From: Aeoliella sp052161615
Lineage (GTDB): Bacteria; Planctomycetota; Planctomycetia; Pirellulales; Lacipirellulaceae
Length of the DNA: 64,000 nt
NCBI RefSeq assembly: GCF_052161615.1
Contig: NZ_CP197417.1
Coordinates: 5,828,001-5,892,000, forward strand
Direction: 5' to 3'
Every line of letters begins with the position of its first letter. Positions within the stretch are counted from its first letter, which is position 1. A model generated the notes under the pieces. That model was not told the DNA's origin. It did no database searches and worked only from the letters and a program-made list of their open reading frames with translations. Positions 56,525 to 64,000 of this stretch are shown piece by piece. The translations under genes and the position numbers were made by a program.

Positions 56525-57916
56525 GTGAAACAAAGAGCAGCTCTAAGGAAAGAAAAACATGTACCGCTCGCGGAGTTCGTGCGAGGAACCGACGAAAACA
56601 ATTTGGCAGAGTTTCCGCTGGCCTTGCTATCGGATATCGTGCCAGCGAACCAGCGAACGCTGGAATTTGAGGACACGGTTAAGGATTGGAAGACGGGGCA
56701 GCAGGTGACCCGTCGGGTCTGCGTCACTGGCAGCGACTTGTACGGTTTGCCAACAGCCAAGGACGACCAAGTTCTTGCGGCACTTTTACAGCTGACCGGC
56801 ATTGCCAATAATTTTACGAATCCGGAGGTGACGTTCACAAAGCATCAGATTATACAGCTACTGGGTTGGGACAACTCCGGCTGGGCCTATGAACGGATTG
56901 AGGAATCTTTGCACCGCTGGAAAGGTGTTTCGGTTCACTACTGGAATGCGTGGCGGGACCATGCACGGGGCAGTTGGACAGACACGGAGGCCGTTGGAAT
57001 AATCGAGTATTTCAAGCTCACCGACGGCCGTCGCCATCAAGCATCGCGCGGACCATCCACTCAGTCCAGCTTTATTTGGAACCGCCAGCTGTTTAAGTCG
57101 TTTCAGTCCGGCTATCTGAAGCCGCTCGACTTTGGCTTCTATCGTTCCCTGAAACGCCCAGCCGCTCAACGTGCCTATCGCTTTTTGGACAAACGATTCT
57201 TCCACGAGCCCGAATGGGAATTCGATTTAAGGACGTTCGCATGCGAGAAACTTGGCTTCAGTCGCAATTACGACACAGGTCAATTGAAGGCCCGTCTGAC
57301 GCCAGCCATGGAAGAACTGGAGCGAGCCGGATACATCAAGCCAGTCTCCTATCGAAAAGTGCGACCCAAGATTTGGACAATCTCCGTCGCGCGGCAGATC
57401 CCTGAGCAAAGGAGTCTTCCGACGACGCAGTCCGAGCCCGCGTCGCTACTCCACAGCCTAGTGGACCGAGGCGTTTCCAAGTCGACGGCCGCAGCACTCA
57501 TCAGAGAATTCTCCGCGCCGCGAATTGAAGAGAAGATCGGTGTTTTCGACTGGCTTACCAGTCGTCGCGACAAGCGAATCTCCGCCAACGCTCCGGGTTT
57601 CTTGGTCACCGCGATACGGAAGGACTACGCCGCGCCGAAGGACTATCGGAAGTCAAAGCAGCAGAAGCCGCCACCGCGAGCAGCAACGGTTACGATGGAC
57701 GAAGCTGTCACCAAGGTGGAATGGGATGCCTGTGTCGAGGAGTATCTTGCCCCGCTCACCATGCGGCAACGCATCGAACTGGAAGCCGCCGCGGTCGCGG
57801 CAGCCGATCCACACACAGCGGAAGGCTATCGTCGCTCTTTGGATTCTGGGGGACCCTCCTTCGTTGCCTACCAGCGGATGGTCATTTCCAGGTATGTTCG
57901 CGGTTTGAAAAGCTAA
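56525..57916 (+). CDS. Plasmid replication initiator (RepA family)
   Basis: About 463 residues. GTG at 56525 follows AAAGGA closely; GTG at 56498 is an alternative. NNLAEFPLALLSD, TLEFEDTVKDW and GLPTAKDDQVLAALLQL at about 20-80, then two winged-helix-like regions (IIQLLGWDNSGWAYERIEESL and RAYRFLDKRFFHEPEWEFDL) match the replication initiator protein A family. It would bind the iterons just upstream and open the origin. The C-terminal 130 residues are a variable tail. Confidence 0.85.
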   Translation: MKQRAALRKEKHVPLAEFVRGTDENNLAEFPLALLSDIVPANQRTLEFEDTVKDWKTGQQVTRRVCVTGSDLYGLPTAKDDQVLAALLQLTGIANNFTNPEVTFTKHQIIQLLGWDNSGWAYERIEESLHRWKGVSVHYWNAWRDHARGSWTDTEAVGIIEYFKLTDGRRHQASRGPSTQSSFIWNRQLFKSFQSGYLKPLDFGFYRSLKRPAAQRAYRFLDKRFFHEPEWEFDLRTFACEKLGFSRNYDTGQLKARLTPAMEELERAGYIKPVSYRKVRPKIWTISVARQIPEQRSLPTTQSEPASLLHSLVDRGVSKSTAAALIREFSAPRIEEKIGVFDWLTSRRDKRISANAPGFLVTAIRKDYAAPKDYRKSKQQKPPPRAATVTMDEAVTKVEWDACVEEYLAPLTMRQRIELEAAAVAAADPHTAEGYRRSLDSGGPSFVAYQRMVISRYVRGLKS

Positions 57917-58093
57917 GGGCATGGTTATGACGGCCGTAGCCCTATCTGTCGTCCCGATCAGGAAGCGTTCACTTCTACCACCGGCAATTTCCCAGTAAAC
58001 TCGGCGACTTCATTGTGTGGTGACCGAACCGTCTACTCGGCACTAGTTATATCCATCGCTCGCTTCACGATTCTCCGTATTCGAGACCATGCC

Positions 58094-58474
58094 ATGTCGA
58101 CCAATTGGACTAACCGAGCAAGACAAATCTGCGAAGTTCACTCTCAGGAAGACTTTTGTTCGCGTTGGGGCGTCGAAGAGCTGGTAGGCGAGAACGCTGC
58201 TTACGTCTTTAACAATGCACCGCACCGCGGCAAACTTACGGCGCGTGATGCACAACGCGACCATGTCCGTGAGCTGCTTGGGCGAGCGGGATTCGAAGAA
58301 CTGGCGTACGGTGAGTTTCCAGATCGAGGTGCGGACGAGGGCTATAGTTGGGTCCTCATCTTCAAGACCATCGACCAGGTGGACGTTGATCGGATCCACG
58401 ATCTATGTCAAGAGGTTTTTGGAAGCGAGATCGGATGGGATGACTCGCAAGACGGAATCGACGTGGGGGGGTAG
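58094..58474 (+). CDS. Small acidic hypothetical protein
   Basis: 126 residues from the ATG at 58094 (frame open upstream to 58013). Compact, acidic, no membrane segment; ending with EIGWDDSQDGIDVGG. No recognised family. It lies between repA and the XRE regulator on the same strand. Confidence 0.55.
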   Translation: MSTNWTNRARQICEVHSQEDFCSRWGVEELVGENAAYVFNNAPHRGKLTARDAQRDHVRELLGRAGFEELAYGEFPDRGADEGYSWVLIFKTIDQVDVDRIHDLCQEVFGSEIGWDDSQDGIDVGG

Positions 58475-58680
58475 CCTGCTTGGTGCATACATATGGACAG
58501 GGAAGTAACTCCACCGCTCAATTGCTAAGCGTGCCCCTTCCCAGCGTAGAGTACTTGGAGGTCTGCTCGCCCGTCGAGGTCTCGGCGACCAAAACTGTCG
58601 ACGGGCCGGGCCGCGTGCTAGAATCGAGAGGCCCACGCCGAATCGAAGCACTGCGGTACGCTAGACATTAGAGCTGATTT

Positions 58681-59529
58681 ATGCCTCAAAAACTCAAGCA
58701 GCCAACTTCGAATGTAGGCATCCCCCGTGAGCATGCGGCTGCAATCCGTAGCCGCGCGAAGCAATTGGTTTCCCGGGTAGCAGAAGGGGACGCCGAAGCT
58801 CAGCGTGACCTGTATCAGATAGTTCTCCAGCTCAACTCCATAGCAAGCCATGTGCGTCGGACGTCGGGCGTCTCGATGTCGGGATGGAAGCGATTCGAGC
58901 GAGACGTTCGGTCCCTCGTCCATACCAAGCCTTCTGTGGTCGTGCCAAGCGAAGTCTTGGCTAGTGCCTGTGTTGTCTTGGCTGGAAATGAGTGGTCCAG
59001 TATGGACCCGGCGGAAGGGAAGGCTAGCCGACAGGCCGAACTCCTTCACCTCATTCGCATCCCAGACGCAGGTGACGTCGACGAAGCCACAGGCGTTGCC
59101 GCCAAAGTTGCTCGGCGTAAAAAAAAGGGGCATACTAATGCCAATGTGGATAAACGTATATCACCTGAGAGGGCGCTACTCGCAAAATCGGTCGAAGAAT
59201 TGGTGGCTCGGCTAGAGGCCAATCCCGCTGACCGCCATTGGCTATTGGAAGCGATGCCGTTTCAGTGTCGAGCCATTGCATCGGCATTCAATGAAGATGC
59301 CAAGTATCAAAGCATGTTGAATAAGCAGACTGCCGCACAAATTGGTAGACGGCTTCGCCTGCTCCGCAATGAAAAGCAGTTGACCCAGCAAGAATTGGCT
59401 ACACTCGCCGGAACGTTTAGCCAGAATGTCAGTGAGCACGAGCGGGGAATACGCACGCCCCAGGTGGATACAATCAAGGCTTACGCGGCCGCTTTGGGGA
59501 TTCCGCCAGAGAAGTTGCTTTCTCCGTAG
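58681..59529 (+). CDS. XRE-family regulator with long N-terminal region
   Basis: 282 residues. The last 65 (IGRRLRLLRNEKQLTQQELA ... TIKAYAAALGIPPEKLL) are a standard lambda-repressor-like HTH with NVSEHERG as recognition helix. The first 200 residues are helical and not assignable. The HTH at the C-terminus is unusual for phage repressors. Position just upstream of the palindrome-controlled xis/int promoter makes it the candidate repressor of excision. Confidence 0.8.
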   Translation: MPQKLKQPTSNVGIPREHAAAIRSRAKQLVSRVAEGDAEAQRDLYQIVLQLNSIASHVRRTSGVSMSGWKRFERDVRSLVHTKPSVVVPSEVLASACVVLAGNEWSSMDPAEGKASRQAELLHLIRIPDAGDVDEATGVAAKVARRKKKGHTNANVDKRISPERALLAKSVEELVARLEANPADRHWLLEAMPFQCRAIASAFNEDAKYQSMLNKQTAAQIGRRLRLLRNEKQLTQQELATLAGTFSQNVSEHERGIRTPQVDTIKAYAAALGIPPEKLLSP

Positions 59530-59675
59530 CAGCCACGCATCCTCTGCTGTGTCCCCACTCCCGCTCCCAAGTCAACTGCTTCTCTGACAAGCCAGCTTCT
59601 TGCTATACCACCTTAAAGATAGGGCCGCCGAGGATTGCTAGAGCCTGTGGATAGCCCTTTACGTAAAAAATCCAC

Positions 59676-59725
59676 TTGACCTTACAGTGCGCACTGATAT
59701 CCTAAAGGTAATTCAGTGCGCACTG
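59676..59725 (+). promoter_or_regulatory. Promoter with two identical palindromic operators (xis-int control)
   Basis: TTGACC (59676-59681), 16 bases, TATCCT (59698-59703). The palindrome CAGTGCGCACTG fills the spacer (59685-59696) and is repeated just downstream (59714-59725), with a 29-base centre-to-centre distance. A repressor bound there would block RNA polymerase at both positions. Confidence 0.75.
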
Positions 59726-59848
59726 AATGGCGCCGCGTACCAAGCTGACGCCTAGCGCGGGAGTCCTCTGCCGCTAACCAAGCTTAGACCTAAACCTTGG
59801 CGTGGCTCCGGTATCAATCAAAGCAACCATTCTCGTGAGAGAACTTTC

Positions 59849-60172
59849 ATGGCAGCCAAAATATCTCAATACGGCTTGCGGTATACAGCGGCGAACAAGG
59901 AAGGTGTCGGAAGCCAGCCTGACAAGCTTGGCAACACGAACCACCCTGGTGACGGCGGGATCACCTATGACAGCCAAGAGTTTCAGCCGATGCTACTGAC
60001 TATTGAGGAAGCGTCGCAGCTTCTCCGCATTTCGGTTCGCAAGATTCAACGCATGAAAAGCTTGGGCCGATTCCCAAAGGAGATTCGCATCGGCGGCAGC
60101 GTCCGGTGGCGACGTCACGATGTGGAGCAATGGATAGCGGACGGATGCCCGAAGCTCGATAATCGCCAATAG
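59849..60172 (+). CDS. Excisionase-like helix-turn-helix protein
   Basis: 107 residues. The C-terminal half (LTIEEASQLLRISVRKIQRM ... RFPKEIRIGGSVRWRRHDVEQWI) is the AlpA/MerR-type winged helix of excisionases and Xis-like recombination directionality factors. The first 45 residues are a low-complexity leader. It lies 29 bp upstream of the integrase on the same strand, so the two are co-expressed from the palindrome-controlled promoter. Confidence 0.85.
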   Translation: MAAKISQYGLRYTAANKEGVGSQPDKLGNTNHPGDGGITYDSQEFQPMLLTIEEASQLLRISVRKIQRMKSLGRFPKEIRIGGSVRWRRHDVEQWIADGCPKLDNRQ

Positions 60173-60201
60173 CTTCTTTCCTTGTCATTGGAATCACTGT
60201 C

Positions 60202-61557
60202 ATGGCATCCGTCTTTCAGCTTGGCGCCGATAAAGGTAAGCGGGACGCTCCCTGGTGGATCGAGTACATTGACGAGTTCGGCAAACGTCGACGGAAGAAG
60301 GGGTATAGCCGCAAGCGAGAAACGGACGAGTTGGCGGCAGATATTGAACGCGAGGTTCGCCAGAAGAAGCTTGGCTTGATTGACCCCCACCAGCAAGCTT
60401 TGCGAAACCATCGGTCGACGCAAATCGAAGCCCATCTCGCCGATTATGAAAATTACTTGGACGGCGGCTCGCGGACGGTTAAACACAAGACGCTCACCAT
60501 GAGCCGGATTCGTGACATTGTCGCCGGAACTGGCATCCAGTCTCTAGACGACCTTCAGTCGGAAAAAATTGACGCGTACCTTCGTAAACTTCGTAAGATT
60601 CGCAAGAAGCCTCCTGCACTTCGGACGCTCAACCATTACGTCCAGGCCGTTCAGGGGTGGTGTCGCTGGCTTGTCAAGAATGGACGGCTATCCGTCAGTC
60701 CCGTTGAGGGTCTAACCACGTACAACGCTAAAACTGATATCCGTCACAAGCGTCGTGCACTCACAATTGACGAAGTAACTAAACTTGTGGCTTCGGCTCG
60801 TAGTAGCAGCGAAGTGGTCCAGGGAACGGGACCGGAACTTCGAGCACGGCTCTACACGTTGGCGTTTCTCACGGGACTGCGACGCCAGGAGCTCGCCAGC
60901 CTCACCCCCAGCAGTTTCGACTTGAAGTCCACTCCGCCGCAGCTGACAGTTGCTGCTGCTTTCTCTAAGCATCGCAAAGAGGACGAGCTTGCTTTGCACC
61001 CCGAACTTATTCGCTCGATTCCGAGCTGGCTCCGTGGTCTGAACCAAAAGGCCCCATTGTTTCCGAAGCTGGCTCACCGGAAAACGTGGCTGATGGTTAA
61101 GAAGGACCTTGAGCGCGTGGGCATCCCATACAAGACATCAGCCGGTTACGCGGATTTTCACTCTCTACGTCACACCTACGTTAGCATGCTACTGGGCAAT
61201 GGAGTATCGCTAACGCAAACACAAAAGCTAGCCCGCCACGACGACGTACGCATGACGATTGGCTACAACAATCACACCGACCTTATTGCCCAAGCGGATG
61301 CACTCAAGTCCCTACCATGGACCCCTCCTTCCGAGTCATTCAGTCAGCAAATAGTCAGCACTTCTGCGCAACCGACATCAGATGACGTGTCGCGACATGG
61401 CACTGCCTGTCGCAGAACCGAGGAAGAAGTCGATTTTGAATCGCCCGAGAATTCTAGCGTTTTTGTCACTTCGTGGCATAACGAGACAGGGGATGGCGAC
61501 GATAGTCACCATCCCCTGTTATGTGGAGGCGGCGGGAATCGAACCCGCGTCCCGTAA
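60202..61557 (+). CDS. Tyrosine recombinase (integrase) of the ssrA-integrated element
   Basis: 451 residues. N-terminal arm-binding and SAM-like core-binding domains (HLADYENYLDGGSRTVKHKTL ... LNHYVQAVQGWCRWL) precede the catalytic domain. Catalytic residues: Arg in FLTGLRRQEL (about 228), HxxR in FHSLRHTYV (about 320), His and Tyr in ARHDDVRMTIGYNNH (Tyr about 354). The last codons (CGGGGNRTRVP) lie inside the tmRNA gene on the opposite strand, so its C-terminus is encoded by attachment-site DNA. Confidence 0.93.
   Translation: MASVFQLGADKGKRDAPWWIEYIDEFGKRRRKKGYSRKRETDELAADIEREVRQKKLGLIDPHQQALRNHRSTQIEAHLADYENYLDGGSRTVKHKTLTMSRIRDIVAGTGIQSLDDLQSEKIDAYLRKLRKIRKKPPALRTLNHYVQAVQGWCRWLVKNGRLSVSPVEGLTTYNAKTDIRHKRRALTIDEVTKLVASARSSSEVVQGTGPELRARLYTLAFLTGLRRQELASLTPSSFDLKSTPPQLTVAAAFSKHRKEDELALHPELIRSIPSWLRGLNQKAPLFPKLAHRKTWLMVKKDLERVGIPYKTSAGYADFHSLRHTYVSMLLGNGVSLTQTQKLARHDDVRMTIGYNNHTDLIAQADALKSLPWTPPSESFSQQIVSTSAQPTSDDVSRHGTACRRTEEEVDFESPENSSVFVTSWHNETGDGDDSHHPLLCGGGGNRTRVP
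61524..61557. other. Attachment site at the 3' end of ssrA
   Basis: The integrase reading frame ends within the T-arm/acceptor-stem sequence of the tmRNA, the usual crossover for ssrA-targeting integrases. The second copy (the other att site) should be a direct repeat of this sequence at the far end of the element; I did not find it in the window. Confidence 0.6.
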
Positions 61558-61885
61558 TATCTCCACGTAAGCTTCTACGTGTGTGTCCAGCGAGTTTTGA
61601 TTTCGCTCACAGGACGCCTCGCTGGCAGGGCTGCCTGGGAACTAGCCAAGAACATTTTTTAACCGCGGACGTGCTCAGCAGTGACCCGCGGCGGTCCGGA
61701 GGGGGTTATACGTTCGATCAGCGGCTTCCGGCGAGCTACTGGCAAACGGGACACCTAAATCTAGGCAGCCAAAGCGTAGTTACCTTCGGCAATTGAAGGT
61801 TTTAATCGGCTTTTTACGTGGGCCACCGATCAACCACGACACGCCACTTACGCTTCGCCTATCCGGTCGAACCCTGTTCGCCCCC
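61524..61885 (-). ncRNA. ssrA: tmRNA (transfer-messenger RNA)
   Basis: Acceptor strands GGGGGCG (61885-61879) and CGCCTCC (61531-61525) form seven pairs including one G-U. Discriminator A is at 61524 and the CCA is not encoded. The 5' part reads GGGGGCGAACAGGGTTCGAC, the universal tmRNA start, and a T-arm GGGTTCGATTCCC lies near the 3' end. The tag ORF with resume codon GCC at 61790 reads AEGNYALAA, then TAG (61763-61761) and another TAG two codons on. With SmpB it rescues stalled ribosomes. A TATAAT -10 box lies at 61935-61930, so a short 5' leader is probably removed by RNase P. Confidence 0.95.
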
Positions 61886-61929
61886 GATGTGGACAAAGCC
61901 AATCCGCGAGCTTACTTCGCGGACCCCCT

Positions 61930-61935
61930 ATTATA
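61930..61935 (-). promoter_or_regulatory. -10 box of ssrA
   Basis: TATAAT read on the minus strand, about 45 bases upstream of the mature tmRNA 5' end. A CGCGAAGTAAGCTCGCG hairpin lies between it and the mature end. Confidence 0.6.
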
Positions 61936-61962
61936 GACCACGCGCGGGGGTGGGAAAAGGTT

Positions 61963-61993
61963 CAGCGGGACGCAGATCGCCTGCGCCCCGCTG
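61963..61993 (-). terminator. Hairpin terminator of the PEP-CTERM gene
   Basis: CAGCGGGACGCAG (61963-61975) and CTGCGCCCCGCTG (61981-61993) form a 12-of-13 stem with a 5-base loop, 33 bases after the stop codon; a short CCTTTTCCC run follows on the minus strand. Confidence 0.7.
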
Positions 61994-62025
61994 AAAATCG
62001 GGGAAAATCTCACGCTAGCAGCCGG

Positions 62026-62850
62026 CTACTTTCGCAGCCGATGGACCAACAGGCCGGCGAAAGCGAAGCCGACCAAGGCTACGGTCGATGGCTCGGGAAC
62101 CGGGGTGGGTAGGAAGCCTAGCACGTCGCCAGAGACACCGAAGATCGCGGTGGCGGTGTTGACGTTCGTCGGCCCGCCACGGCCGAAGCCGATGGCGATC
62201 ACGGCCTTCGTGAGGTCGAGGTCGATGCTGGTCTGGTAGAGATCAGGATTCGACTCCGCGGCACCCGTGTTCTCCAGGCCATTGGACGTGAGATTGATAC
62301 GACCAAGTCCCTGCCTCGCGGGGCGGTACGCATTGCCACCGCCGGAGGTTCCAATAAAGTTTCCGAACCAGTCGAAAGCCCCGTAGTCGGTGAGCTTGTA
62401 GGTGCCATCGTGATAGAACACCACCATGGCCCCCAGACCACCACCGTTGGTCGAGACGGCCAGCACGTGAAGCGTGTCGATGAACGCGGGCGCAACCAGG
62501 GTCAATTCTCCGCTCGTCGAGGTCGGCGTCAGCAACAGCGCGTTGTCGCTAGCGAAGTCGGCGATGTCGAACGGGACGGAGGTTATATCGGCGGTGAAGG
62601 CACCACCCGCGGGGATGCCTTTGGTGCTTCCGGTGAGGCCGGTTTCGAAGAAGGCATATTCATTGAAGATGTCCAGCGCGTCGGCGTAGGGTGCAAACGG
62701 GGAAATGGCGGTCGCTTCGACGACCAGGTCGGCGTTGAAGCCACTCACTTCAAGCGGCATCAAAGCGGCACGGGTGGTGCTCGTCGTGAGCAATGACGCT
62801 ATCGCAGCGGCGATCGCCAGATAGACAGAGACGTGCGAGAATCTACTCAT
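62026..62850 (-). CDS. PEP-CTERM-anchored secreted protein
   Basis: 274 residues from the ATG at 62850, which opens a signal peptide (YLAIAAAIASLLTTSTTRA); the frame is open upstream to 63015 but without such a signal. The mature part is beta-rich (GELTLVAPAFIDTLHVLAVS; MVVFYHDGTYKLTDYG). The C-terminus is a textbook PEP-CTERM signal: VPEPST, a hydrophobic helix, then HRLRK. Exosortase would cleave it and the protein would be exported to the surface or matrix. Host backbone gene beside ssrA. Confidence 0.9.
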   Translation of the reverse strand: MSRFSHVSVYLAIAAAIASLLTTSTTRAALMPLEVSGFNADLVVEATAISPFAPYADALDIFNEYAFFETGLTGSTKGIPAGGAFTADITSVPFDIADFASDNALLLTPTSTSGELTLVAPAFIDTLHVLAVSTNGGGLGAMVVFYHDGTYKLTDYGAFDWFGNFIGTSGGGNAYRPARQGLGRINLTSNGLENTGAAESNPDLYQTSIDLDLTKAVIAIGFGRGGPTNVNTATAIFGVSGDVLGFLPTPVPEPSTVALVGFAFAGLLVHRLRK

Positions 62851-63190
62851 TAGTGCTTGCTCCAAAGAAGAACCTGGCAACCTTGAAAGGTTGCGCAACG
62901 ATCGCCTGCGAACACAGTACGGCCAAATCGTCGAGGGCCCCCAGCGGGACGCGATACAAGCCTCGCGTCCCGTGAACCCATCCAGCGGGATGGGTGGGTT
63001 TCTCCTCCCCCACAAGCTCCCTCACTATGACTTGCGGCGGTGGAGAAGGAAATAGATTTCACCCTATTTTTACCGATAAAAGCCGAGATTTTCAGACGGT
63101 TTTTTGCCGCATTTTTGCGGGATTCTACGTAACCTATTTTGGTGGTTCTGGAGTCTCCATGGTCAGTTTCTTGACGGTCGACCGTCGACG
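62851..63190. other. Intergenic region between PEP-CTERM and GntR genes
   Basis: 340 bp between divergent genes. Two hairpins in the leader of the PEP-CTERM gene: 62946-62953/62964-62971 (8 bp) and 62977-62983/62988-62994 (7 bp). A GntR-type palindrome lies at 63174-63185. Confidence 0.5.
63174..63185. promoter_or_regulatory. Palindrome before the GntR gene, candidate autoregulatory operator
   Basis: ACGGTCGACCGT is a perfect 12-bp palindrome ending 5 bases before the ATG at 63191. Its GGTNNACC centre matches the general GntR/FadR-subfamily operator shape. Confidence 0.45.
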
Positions 63191-63919
63191 ATGTACCCTG
63201 GCTTCATGCCAGCCACAAAAGCCACCGCCGCTCCACCTCGCCCCGCCCTGCGGAAAGTGAAGAAGCAGCTCGTCGTCGACAACGTCGAAACGCAACTCCG
63301 CGATGCCATCCTCTCGGGAGCGATTCCTACCGGGCACACACTCGCCGAGGCGCAGCTCGCCACGCAGCTGGGCGTTAGCCGAGCGTCGGTGCGGCAGGCG
63401 AAGTTCAAGCTGAGCCAAGAAGGTTTGCTGGACTTCGATTCGCGAGGCACGGCGTCGGTTCGCGCGTTTACCGACGACGACGTCCGCGAGCTCATCGAGT
63501 TTCGGCAAGTGCTCGACGTCGCGGCCATCCGCTTGGCGAGTCAGCGCATGACCGACGAAGTGGAGGCACGGCTCAGCAAGATCATCGAACAAACGCTGCG
63601 GGCGAAGAAGTTGCTGCAGCTTTCGCAACTGGACCTCGCCTTTCACGAAGAAATCGTCAGGGCGGCGAACAACTCGCGACTGCTTGCGGCTTGGGAGCAG
63701 CTTCGCCCGCAGCTGCTTCTTTGGCTAGCAGGCAGGCATCGAGTGCACAACTCGACTACCGCGCGAACCCAAACGCAAACCGTCCGCTCGCATGGCGAAC
63801 TCCTCGCAGCACTACGCGACGGAGACGCCGAGCGGTGCGAAGCACTGGCCCGGGCGCACGCCGCGGGGCTGTGGTCGAACTTGCTCGCCGAGAGCGATTC
63901 TGAATCCTCGCCCGAGTGA
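63191..63919 (+). CDS. GntR-family regulator with FCD ligand-binding domain
   Basis: 242 residues from the ATG at 63191 (63206 also possible). N-terminal winged helix: LRDAILSGAIPTGHTLAEAQLATQLGVSRASVRQAKFKLSQEGL. C-terminal FCD domain: VRELIEFRQVLDVAAIRLA, then DLAFHEEIVRAANN with the metal-ligand-type His. FadR/VanR subfamily; such proteins control carboxylate or sugar-acid catabolism. No target operon is in the window apart from the following gene. Confidence 0.9.
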   Translation: MYPGFMPATKATAAPPRPALRKVKKQLVVDNVETQLRDAILSGAIPTGHTLAEAQLATQLGVSRASVRQAKFKLSQEGLLDFDSRGTASVRAFTDDDVRELIEFRQVLDVAAIRLASQRMTDEVEARLSKIIEQTLRAKKLLQLSQLDLAFHEEIVRAANNSRLLAAWEQLRPQLLLWLAGRHRVHNSTTARTQTQTVRSHGELLAALRDGDAERCEALARAHAAGLWSNLLAESDSESSPE

Positions 63920-63927
63920 GGCCTTCG

Positions 63928-64000
63928 ATGAAGTCGTTTCCCTCCAATTGTTTGATCGCCATCGCGCTGCTCGCGCCGGGCACCGTGTTCGCTGCGCAGG
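63928..64000 (+). CDS. Start of a secreted protein (cut by window end)
   Basis: ATG at 63928, nine bases after the GntR stop, on the same strand. The 24 visible codons read MKSFPSNCLIAIALLAPGTV and on, a typical signal peptide ending near VFAAQ. Product unknown. Confidence 0.6.
   Translation, partial: MKSFPSNCLIAIALLAPGTVFAAQ

Noticed and set aside
1..61523. Left copy of the ssrA attachment site
   Set aside because: I looked for the tmRNA 3'-end sequence GGGAATCGAACCCGC elsewhere in the window and did not see it, so the left end is probably outside; a computed search could overturn this.
1..64000. CRISPR arrays and transposase genes
   Set aside because: No regularly spaced identical repeats and no transposase-like protein were found; mobility is explained by the integrase.

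Overview
The window looks like a planctomycete chromosome, probably of the Pirellula/Rhodopirellula type. The evidence is a PEP-CTERM secreted protein, dockerin-like remnants, many planctomycete-style lipoproteins and small Cys-rich secreted proteins, and a tmRNA whose tag reads AEGNYALAA. About the first 61.5 kb is accessory DNA. The last 2.5 kb (tmRNA, PEP-CTERM protein, GntR regulator, start of a secreted protein) looks like the chromosomal backbone. The junction is unusually clear: a tyrosine recombinase (60202-61557) runs into the 3' end of the minus-strand tmRNA gene (61524-61885), so the accessory block is best read as an element integrated in ssrA. Its left end was not found and probably lies outside the window.

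Layout from left to right. (1) 1-5.8 kb: defence-like genes, namely the end of a DUF499 protein, two small coupled ORFs, and an 894-aa protein fusing an HSDR_N-like nuclease domain, a P-loop NTPase and a cold-shock domain. (2) 5.9-7.6 kb: about 1.6 kb without a convincing gene but packed with nested hairpins, a candidate giant structured RNA. (3) 8.3-34.8 kb: a metal-resistance region with a CusCBA-type RND pump, Cys-rich secreted proteins, a four-helix copper-binding protein, an ECF sigma factor with a Cys-rich tail, a YHS-domain CopA ATPase, a tripartite ABC exporter with its own OMF, a secreted HMA-domain protein and a Zn/Cd/Pb-type ATPase. The ABC/Zn part (24.2-34.8 kb) is flanked by direct repeats resembling a tRNA 3' end. 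(4) 35.3-37.4 kb: a membrane-anchored protein plus a class V aminotransferase-like protein with no metabolic context. (5) 38-48.3 kb: mobile-element housekeeping, including a very large adenine methyltransferase, secreted paralogs with an ALDMPGTRD motif, a CsrA homolog, a VapBC-type pair, a primase-polymerase and small paralogous proteins. Several of these genes sit behind structured leaders. (6) 48.8-54.3 kb: a nucleoside-phosphorylase/STAND-TPR gene pair typical of conflict systems. (7) 54.9-57.9 kb: a plasmid-type replicon (partition pair, iteron-like repeats, RepA). (8) 58-61.6 kb: an XRE regulator, a promoter overlapped by twin palindromes, an excisionase-like protein and the integrase.

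Taken together this resembles an integrated plasmid or ICE that carries heavy-metal efflux and several antiviral-type modules. Most functions are inferred from motifs read by eye; no database search was possible.
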